Assembly: GCA_030741455.1 (NCBI GenBank)
Contig: JASLVI010000052.1
Location: 1-9,528 of the forward strand
Direction: 5' to 3'
Length of the DNA stretch: 9,528 bases
Source: Candidatus Poseidoniaceae archaeon
GTDB lineage: Archaea > Thermoplasmatota > Poseidoniia > Poseidoniales > Poseidoniaceae
The notes under the pieces are model-generated. The model saw nothing but the letters and a program-made list of their open reading frames with translations, made no database searches and was not told where the DNA came from. The position numbers were made by a program, and so were the translations under genes. Shown here in pieces: positions 1 through 5,323 of this stretch (the first letter of the stretch is position 1; each line of letters starts with the position of its first letter).

Positions 1-2
1 CC

Positions 3-1565
3 TTTGCTGTTGATTTGGTGAAATTACAGGTTCGAATGAAGGGGAGTGACGATCTACTCTTCGACGTTAGTGATGTCAAGGAAGATGTACACCCGCAAGG
101 TAAGTGGGAAAGTGAAGAGCGAAGCGTCATGGCAACAGCAGAGCCTGATTTCACGTATGACCTCTCATATACCGTCCTACCTCGTGCAACTCGAAAGACA
201 GAGGGTACGCTGAAACTTGAGGAAAGTACCTTCACTGTTGTTGATGCTGATATTTCAAAGAGCTATTCAACGGATACGCTCCGATCTTTCCGACAACAAG
301 GTGTTGAAGCAACCCTATCCGTCAAGAACACTGGTTCAGCAATCATCAATTTGATGCGAATTACCGATGATATTCCTGGTATTTTCGAAACCCCTGACAT
401 GGATACAATGGTTATTTCAGTCAATGGAAAAGAATTGTCAAGCGACCAATGGAAAGGGGAACTCTCATCTGGAATTACGCTCGAAAAGGAGCACCGATCA
501 CCTGATGGTGACGGTCATACAATGACGCTAACCGTTGGAACGACAGGACCTATTGGTTTGAAACCTGGAAAGAGTATGGAAGTTTCCTACAAGCTCAATG
601 CTCCTGACCCTTCCCCTGCAAATGAACGAGTCGATGCACCTGCTCGATTCCAATTCAGTTCCGAACAATTTGGACCAGTTTGTGTACGAGATGCACCTGA
701 AGCACCAACTATACGAGTCAGCCACCTTCGACGAAACTTCTCCGCAGGAAAACAAGCGATTCCAATGGGTGGAAAGGGGCGATATGAAGTCCTCATCTTG
801 TTTGAGAACAACGGCGACACTGCTCTTCAAGATGTCTTCATCCGAGATGTCATCCCATCGAACTTTGCAATCAAAGACTGGCACATTCGTGGTGCGGGTG
901 GAGAAAAGCGAAGCGATGTTGAAATGTCCACAAACGAAACCGAAGATGGTATTGAAATCACATGGAATGTTCCTGTTGTTGCAAAGGGTGAGCGACTCGA
1001 CGTCTCCTTTGAAATCAAGGGCGAAGGCGAGATTGATGCTGAAGCACTCAACCGATTCCATGGTGCCCACTTCGGTGATGAACTCGAAACTGAGGATGAT
1101 GTCTCTGTGGAGATCGAAGAGCCTGTTGAAGAAGAGCCTGTTGAAGAAGAGGTTGCTGAAGAAGAGGCTGTTGAAGAAGCAACCGAAGAAGAGGCCGCTG
1201 AAGAAGCAACTGAAGAAGAGGCACCTGCAATCAAATTCCGAGAAGATATTATGCTACGAGTTATGGAAGAGTTTGGCATCACAGACCGAGATGCTTTCCT
1301 TGCTCACTCCATGAATTTCGATCTTGACGACAACGGTTACCTCAAGAAGGCTGAATTTGTTGAGGCTGCTAAGGCTTTCACAGCAGATGCAGAGGAAAAC
1401 GTCGAAGAAATGGAAGCATCCGAAGAAAGCACAGATGATGCAGAAGAGAACGATCAATCTCCGGAAGAAGCAGGGGAAAGTGACATGAAAGACTGTCCAA
1501 TCTGTAACACTTCAGTTGGTGCGACAGCAATGACCTGTCCTGCTTGTGGATTCACCTTCATTTGA
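3..1565 (+). CDS. Beta-sandwich (DUF11-like) protein with acidic repeat, EF-hand and zinc ribbon (5' partial)
   Basis: The frame is open to the left edge, so the true start is off the window; the TTG at 15 is only the first start-like codon. Two beta-rich stretches (about 300-615 and 730-1040) each hold a strand-like VKNTGSA or FENNGDTAL segment followed by a DDIPG or RDVIPSNF turn, as in DUF11-type extracellular repeat domains. An acidic pentapeptide tract follows (1116-1229). Next comes a canonical EF-hand loop, DLDDNGYLKKAE at 1320-1355, with calcium ligands at loop positions 1, 3, 5 and 12. A second Glu/Asp-rich linker leads to a C-terminal zinc ribbon, CPIC (from 1494) and CPAC (from 1536). 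No membrane segment is visible in this part. A zinc ribbon usually implies a cytosolic side while the beta domains look extracytoplasmic, so topology is unclear. Function is unknown. The ORF ends exactly where the convergent gene's stop begins. Confidence 0.85.
   Translation, partial: FAVDLVKLQVRMKGSDDLLFDVSDVKEDVHPQGKWESEERSVMATAEPDFTYDLSYTVLPRATRKTEGTLKLEESTFTVVDADISKSYSTDTLRSFRQQGVEATLSVKNTGSAIINLMRITDDIPGIFETPDMDTMVISVNGKELSSDQWKGELSSGITLEKEHRSPDGDGHTMTLTVGTTGPIGLKPGKSMEVSYKLNAPDPSPANERVDAPARFQFSSEQFGPVCVRDAPEAPTIRVSHLRRNFSAGKQAIPMGGKGRYEVLILFENNGDTALQDVFIRDVIPSNFAIKDWHIRGAGGEKRSDVEMSTNETEDGIEITWNVPVVAKGERLDVSFEIKGEGEIDAEALNRFHGAHFGDELETEDDVSVEIEEPVEEEPVEEEVAEEEAVEEATEEEAAEEATEEEAPAIKFREDIMLRVMEEFGITDRDAFLAHSMNFDLDDNGYLKKAEFVEAAKAFTADAEENVEEMEASEESTDDAEENDQSPEEAGESDMKDCPICNTSVGATAMTCPACGFTFI
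1116..1229 (+). repeat. In-frame 15-bp tandem repeat encoding acidic pentapeptides
   Basis: The unit GAAGAGCCTGTTGAA occurs twice without change (1116-1130, 1131-1145) and then decays through two more 15-bp copies (1146-1175). Alternating 12-bp and 15-bp units follow to 1229. All length changes are multiples of three, so the frame is kept. The encoded pattern is EEPVE, EEPVE, EEVAE, EEAVE, EATE, EEAAE, EATE, EEAP: a flexible, strongly negative linker between the beta domains and the EF-hand. Such repeats change length by replication slippage. Confidence 0.85.
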
Positions 1566-2054
1566 TCAGAAAGGCAACTTCCATTGTGGCCATTCCTCAT
1601 GATCTGAGGAACTACTGACAATGATCAGAACGTTACGTTTCGTATTCTCAAGCAGCGTATTGAGTGGGGTTTGTGTTGACGGTGGAATCACTCCGTCTCG
1701 TAAATCAACTGCCAACCATGCTGTCGGATATTGATTCAGCCAAGCATTAAGTTCGGCTTCAATCCCTTTTGGAGGAACTCCTTGTCGAACACTGGCAAGA
1801 AATCCCCAATCAGATATGATTCTTCGCTCATCATCAGTCCATAGAAAAATCCGTTCACTGAAACCGATTTTCTCAAGTTGATCAGTGGCTTCATCCTCGG
1901 TACAACAAACGGGTCGGCCCGGCATTGGCATTGGTACAGGATATTCCCATGTTTTGTTCACATCAAGAGGTTCCTTCCGGCGCATAACAAAGAGGACAAC
2001 ATCCTCTCGTTTGAATCCAACGGAAGACCAACCTTCATGACCTTCATGCAGCAC
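1566..2054 (-). CDS. Hypothetical protein, about 162 aa
   Basis: I do not recognise this protein. It runs from a GTG at 2052-2054 to a TGA whose complement is TCA at 1566-1568; the first ATG in frame is at 1983-1985 and would give 139 aa, so the start is uncertain. The product looks like a soluble alpha/beta protein: strand-like segments (EDVVLFVMRR, RNVLIIVSSSS), a Pro/Met-rich stretch (YPVPMPMPGRPVCC), and an aromatic-rich centre with many Trp. There is no signal peptide, membrane segment or metal motif. It converges on the upstream gene with no gap and diverges from the EMC3-like gene with only 9 nt between starts, so its promoter would have to lie inside the EMC3-like coding region. The reading frame shows protein-like composition, which is the main reason to accept it. 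Confidence 0.6.
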   Translation of the reverse strand: MLHEGHEGWSSVGFKREDVVLFVMRRKEPLDVNKTWEYPVPMPMPGRPVCCTEDEATDQLEKIGFSERIFLWTDDERRIISDWGFLASVRQGVPPKGIEAELNAWLNQYPTAWLAVDLRDGVIPPSTQTPLNTLLENTKRNVLIIVSSSSDHEEWPQWKLPF

Positions 2055-2063
2055 AGGCGATTT

Positions 2064-2972
2064 ATGGCGAACCGTGCGGCACCTCCACCACCTCCTCCAA
2101 ATGGTTCAATGTTGACCATGCTGTTGGTCATGATTCTGATGACCTTCCTTATCATCAATCCAAACATTCGTAATGCCTTAGGTAATATGGCTGATCCAGT
2201 ATTAGCTCCAGTTCTGCCTGAAACAGAATTCTTCATTCTTACCGTTCTTATCCTAGGTACATTTTCAATGACACTCAATACCGTTCTTCGGAATTTCTTT
2301 GCTGATCCAATCGAACAGGCGCATATTGGGCATCGTCAATCTCAAGTTCGAAAGATGATGAACGATGGCCGTATGAGTAGAGACCCGATCCTCATGGAAA
2401 AGGCAAACACACTTCGCGAGCAAATGATGCCAGAGCAACTTAAGGTTCAGATGAGTGCAATGCGACCAATGATGTTCACAATGATTTTCATCATTGGAAT
2501 TTTTGCATGGCTTACCACGGCAGTTGAGTCCTTCCGAGTCGATTATGTCTCTCTTCCATGGGCACCAAGGTGGCACCTTCTCGATGACAAGTTCTTGTTC
2601 TTCCCCGCATGGATTTGCGCATACATCTGCATGAGCGCTCCACTTGGACGAATTGTCGACCGACACATTAAGTTGATTCGATATCGAAAACATCCAGTTG
2701 TTCTCGCCAACGAAAAGTTGAGTGAACCCTTGCTCCATCTCGTCGTCAGTGATGACGGCTCTAAATCGAAACAAGCAACACAACGCAGAAACCGCTCTCG
2801 AAAGAATGGTCCAAAGAAGCAAGCGAAATCAAATGCAAAGGAATCTCAACAAAAGACCGAGAAAAAGAAGGAAACTACTGATGAGGTTTGCCCAGAGTGT
2901 ATGAGCGATGATGTCCAACGCAAAGGACCTCGTAATATGCGCTGTAATGTTTGTTATCACGAATGGGTGTAA
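2064..2972 (+). CDS. EMC3/TMCO1-like (DUF106) membrane protein of the Oxa1/YidC superfamily, with C-terminal zinc ribbon
   Basis: This 302-aa protein is predicted to help insert or fold membrane proteins. Hydrophobic segments lie at residues 16-32, 56-75, 136-154 and 179-195. The Met/Gln/Arg-rich helical stretch at 82-135 sits between the second and third segments, matching the cytosolic coiled coil of the Oxa1/EMC3 core. The segment PMMFTMIFIIGIFAWL is typical of DUF106. A Lys/Arg-rich linker (about 233-270) leads to a zinc ribbon, CPEC (276-279) and CNVC (294-297), which I do not recall as a usual part of this family. The start is set at the ATG before a Pro run (residues 7-12); an ATG at 2046 is also possible, while the ATG at 1878 would extend over the opposite gene. 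Cytidylate kinase follows after 3 nt, an order also known from other euryarchaea. Function rests on family resemblance. Confidence 0.85.
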   Translation: MANRAAPPPPPPNGSMLTMLLVMILMTFLIINPNIRNALGNMADPVLAPVLPETEFFILTVLILGTFSMTLNTVLRNFFADPIEQAHIGHRQSQVRKMMNDGRMSRDPILMEKANTLREQMMPEQLKVQMSAMRPMMFTMIFIIGIFAWLTTAVESFRVDYVSLPWAPRWHLLDDKFLFFPAWICAYICMSAPLGRIVDRHIKLIRYRKHPVVLANEKLSEPLLHLVVSDDGSKSKQATQRRNRSRKNGPKKQAKSNAKESQQKTEKKKETTDEVCPECMSDDVQRKGPRNMRCNVCYHEWV

Positions 2973-2975
2973 GCA

Positions 2976-3521
2976 ATGGTACGCATCACCATCTCTGGAC
3001 ATCCAGGGAGTGGAACAAGCACACTCGTTCAACTCTTGAGCGAAGAAAAAGGCTGGTCTTCACTGAATGGTGGAGAATTGTTTCGTCAAGAAGCAAAGCG
3101 TCGAAACCTGAGTTTGGCTGAATTTGGTCAATTATGTAAAGACGATCTCGATGTTGATCGAGAATTGGATGCGCTTCTGAAGCATGAGATGTTGAGAGAA
3201 GATGCTGATGCGCCATCAATTGTTGAAAGTCGATTAGCAGGTTGGTGGGCCCATCAACTCGAATTGGACATACCACGTATTTGGCTTGAAGTCAGTGAAA
3301 TGGAGCGAGCGATACGCGTCCAATCTCGAGAAGGAGGTCAGATCGATGAAATCATTGAATCGAGCAGGAAACGAGCAGAAGTCGATGCTCAACGTTTCCA
3401 AGAATTGTATGCTTTGCTTCCTGAGCAACAGGAGCCATACACGCATTGTATCGACGCGACCAGCCTAAAGCCTCAAGAAGTGCTGGCTCGGGTTGTTGAA
3501 TTAGTGGAGGTTTCACAATGA
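2976..3521 (+). CDS. cmk: Cytidylate kinase (CMP kinase), archaeal type
   Basis: The enzyme transfers phosphate from ATP to CMP or dCMP in the cytosol, feeding CTP and dCTP synthesis. Length (181 aa) fits the short archaeal family. The glycine-rich phosphate loop is at residues 8-16 (GHPGSGTST). The substrate-side block follows as GGELFRQEAKRRNLSLAEF, then DVDRELD, then ESRLAGWWA, the order seen in archaeal Cmk, and the C-terminal helical part carries Arg-rich segments expected around the lid. The residue normally Lys in a Walker A motif is Thr14; from memory some archaeal Cmk proteins also have Gly-Thr-Thr-Thr here, so this need not mean loss of activity. It sits 3 nt after the EMC3-like gene and its TGA overlaps the ATG of cbf5, so the three genes are almost certainly one transcript. 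Confidence 0.9.
   Translation: MVRITISGHPGSGTSTLVQLLSEEKGWSSLNGGELFRQEAKRRNLSLAEFGQLCKDDLDVDRELDALLKHEMLREDADAPSIVESRLAGWWAHQLELDIPRIWLEVSEMERAIRVQSREGGQIDEIIESSRKRAEVDAQRFQELYALLPEQQEPYTHCIDATSLKPQEVLARVVELVEVSQ
3506..3510 (+). promoter_or_regulatory. Shine-Dalgarno site of cbf5
   Basis: GGAGG lies inside the end of cmk, 7 nt before the ATG at 3518. Together with the ATGA stop/start overlap it fixes the cbf5 start and suggests translational coupling to cmk. Confidence 0.7.
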
Positions 3522-4477
3522 GTAATACAATCATTCTCGATGATTCAGCAGTAACCGACGATGCAATCGGTGCGTATCCTGATCAGAAAACCATTGAACA
3601 GCGTCTAGAGTCTGGTTTTTTCCTACTCGACAAAGGTGCTGGTCCAACATCTCACCAGGTAGCTGCATGGGTTCGAGACATGCTCGAACTTCCCCGACTT
3701 GGTCATGGAGGTACACTCGATCCATTCGCAACCGGTGTCTTACCACTCATGTCTGGTAAAGCAATGCGTCTAACCAAACAAATTCTTGAACATGATAAGA
3801 CCTACATTGCTGTCTTTCAATTCAAGAATGAAATTGAACAAGATGCACTTGATGCTGTCATGGAACAACTGACCGGGCGAATTTACAATGTACCTCCTGA
3901 AATTTCTGCTGTTCGCGTTCAAGTTCGAACACGAAAGGTTCACGACTTTACACTTCTAGATCAATCGGCTAAGCGAATCGTTGCACGTATTCGATGTGAG
4001 GCGGGGACGTATATTCGTACGATGGCGAGAGATATGGGTCTGTTCTTGGACCAACCAGTAGAATTGAAGGAACTTCGACGAGAAGATTCGGGTCGGTTTA
4101 CCCTTGATGATTGCGTACAATTGCATGATATCGCTGATGCAATTTGGCTATGGAAGGAGTGCAATGAGGGTGAAGCCTTGCTTCGAATGCTTCATCCTAC
4201 GGAGAAACTTCTAGCAGGATTGCCAAGAATCGTTGTCAAAGATAGCGCAGTTGCCGCACTTGCACATGGAGCCCCACTCCTTCGACCAGGTATTGTGTCA
4301 ATTCCAGGTAATCTCTCATCTGGGCAAAATGTACTCGTGACCAGTTTGAAAGGCGAAGCTGTATGCTTCGTCAAAGTCAACTGTGATAGCGAAAGCATCA
4401 CCAACATGGAAAAGGGTGAAATCGCTCGACCATCAGCTGTACTGATGAGCGATGATGTCTATCCCCGTCGTTGGTAA
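3518..4477 (+). CDS. cbf5: Pseudouridine synthase Cbf5/TruB family, archaeal type with PUA domain
   Basis: Cbf5 is the catalytic subunit of the archaeal H/ACA guide-RNA pseudouridylation complex (with Nop10, Gar1 and L7Ae) and can also act on tRNA U55. The archaeal N-terminus (YPDQKTIEQRLESG, then LDKGAGPTSHQVAAWV) precedes the catalytic motif GGTLDPFATGVLPL, with the predicted nucleophile Asp68. Tyr96 in DKTYIAVF and Arg167 in CEAGTYIRTMARDMG match conserved active-site positions. A C-terminal PUA domain spans about 234-312 (LPRIVVKDSAVAALAHGAPL). Length (319 aa) is normal for archaeal Cbf5. Some details look TruB-like or divergent: FATGVLPL replaces the usual KVTG block, and the thumb-loop region is short. 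It is the last gene of the EMC3-cmk-cbf5 operon. A T-rich stretch follows, but I see no clear terminator. Confidence 0.93.
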   Translation: MSNTIILDDSAVTDDAIGAYPDQKTIEQRLESGFFLLDKGAGPTSHQVAAWVRDMLELPRLGHGGTLDPFATGVLPLMSGKAMRLTKQILEHDKTYIAVFQFKNEIEQDALDAVMEQLTGRIYNVPPEISAVRVQVRTRKVHDFTLLDQSAKRIVARIRCEAGTYIRTMARDMGLFLDQPVELKELRREDSGRFTLDDCVQLHDIADAIWLWKECNEGEALLRMLHPTEKLLAGLPRIVVKDSAVAALAHGAPLLRPGIVSIPGNLSSGQNVLVTSLKGEAVCFVKVNCDSESITNMEKGEIARPSAVLMSDDVYPRRW

Positions 4478-4684
4478 TCAAGCTTCAAAGTACTCTTCGT
4501 AAATGAATTCCTCTGTTTCAATTCGTATTTTCAATTCTGACATGTCCCCACATCCATTCCATCAGCCATGCTGAACGACCCCCACAGTCTTGGAACATAC
4601 TTAGCAAAAAATCTCACCGTTATGAATGTTAACGTCAATTCAGACATTATCCGACATTCGGGGTTCGATTTGGATTTCCTTCCA
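4478..4684. other. Gene-poor stretch between cbf5 and the GST gene, with short minus-strand frames
   Basis: No clear gene is seen in these 207 bases. On the minus strand a 21-codon frame (ATG at 4541-4543, TGA at 4478-4480) encodes an acidic peptide beginning MSELKIRIETEEF, and its stop is immediately next to the cbf5 stop. It overlaps a 38-codon frame (4531-4647) beginning MSELTLTFITVRFFAKY, whose start loosely recalls MoaD/ThiS proteins but which lacks their body and Gly-Gly end. Either could be a small gene, a decayed gene or chance. A direct repeat TTTCAATTC occurs at 4517 and 4529. The stretch is T-rich just after cbf5 and may hold its termination region. Confidence 0.4.
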
Positions 4685-5302
4685 TCAACCAAACATAATT
4701 GGCTCATCTTCAGGTTTCCATTGTGGATGTTTGGCCATACAATTACGAAACAATTCATCTTCGAGCATCCGAGATAACCACGAGTGGAGATTCGGAAGAG
4801 ATAACCCATCAAACCATTCGCGATTTGTGTTGGCAAATTGGCGAACAAATGGTGCGAGTGCTATATCAGCGATTGTACATTCATCACTACAGAGATAGGA
4901 TGACTCCTTCAGACGATGATCATAGGATTCAAGAAACGACAGAACATGGCTCCTATGTTCTTCAGGTAGTAACGGATTCTCGTAACGATTGTTGTACTTG
5001 TAGCGATCTAAATGATGTTTGAATTCACCATCGTTTCCATCGATCAAGGACTTCCATTCACCAACAAGCCATGAATCATCAAGTGCCCACAACATGATAT
5101 CCAAACTCTCCTCAAGGACGGTTCCATCAGGGAGCAAGAGAACTGGAACTGTCCCTTTTGGGGAAATTTCCATCATATGTTCGGGTCGGTCTCGTAGAAC
5201 CACTTCTCGTAATTCAACCTGAATACCTGATTGAAGCAATGCCATTCGTGCACGCATTGCATAAGGACAACGGCGAAAACTGTACAGAACTGGTTGATCC
5301 AT
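4685..5302 (-). CDS. Glutathione S-transferase family protein (Omega/GrxB-like)
   Basis: A two-domain GST-fold protein of 205 aa, normal for the family. The N-terminal thioredoxin-like domain has CPYA at residues 12-15, the cysteine-type active site of Omega GSTs and of GrxB, rather than the Tyr/Ser of classical GSTs. The cis-proline is in GTVPVL (Pro53), and Glu65-Ser66 in LEESLDIM is the usual gamma-glutamyl contact. The helical C-terminal domain carries the N-capping box TIADIAL (Thr143, Asp146). Cysteine-type members usually catalyse thiol transfer, deglutathionylation or dehydroascorbate reduction. Euryarchaea generally lack glutathione, so the natural thiol is open and bacterial origin is likely. 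The gene follows the CARDB gene by 21 nt on the same strand and has a GGAG (complement of 5311-5314) 8 nt before its ATG, so it may share that transcript. Confidence 0.9.
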   Translation of the reverse strand: MDQPVLYSFRRCPYAMRARMALLQSGIQVELREVVLRDRPEHMMEISPKGTVPVLLLPDGTVLEESLDIMLWALDDSWLVGEWKSLIDGNDGEFKHHLDRYKYNNRYENPLLPEEHRSHVLSFLESYDHRLKESSYLCSDECTIADIALAPFVRQFANTNREWFDGLSLPNLHSWLSRMLEDELFRNCMAKHPQWKPEDEPIMFG

Positions 5303-5323
5303 ACAAGCATCTCCAATTGAAAC

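Noticed and set aside
1116..1229. A CRISPR-like or other non-coding repeat array
   Set aside because: The units are 12-15 bp, contiguous without spacers, in frame, and encode a simple acidic linker.
598..1314. A 238-codon plus-strand frame and long minus-strand frames (528-1070, 827-1282) across the first gene
   Set aside because: They are shadows of the real gene: the plus frame turns the acidic repeat into Lys/Leu repeats and the minus frame turns it into Ser/Ala repeats, and neither has recognisable domains.
1878..2063. A 62-residue N-terminal extension of the EMC3-like protein from an ATG at 1878
   Set aside because: It would lie wholly over the opposite-strand gene, has no membrane-protein character, and the family begins just before the first membrane helix; the start at 2064 fits.
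4531..4647. A MoaD/ThiS-like small protein on the minus strand
   Set aside because: Only the first dozen or so residues (ITVRFFAKY) recall the family; it lacks the body of the fold and the C-terminal Gly-Gly, so I list it as an observation rather than a gene.
4699..5022. Plus-strand frames of 60-107 codons across the GST gene
   Set aside because: They overlap a gene with a complete, well-motivated fold and show no domains or start signals.
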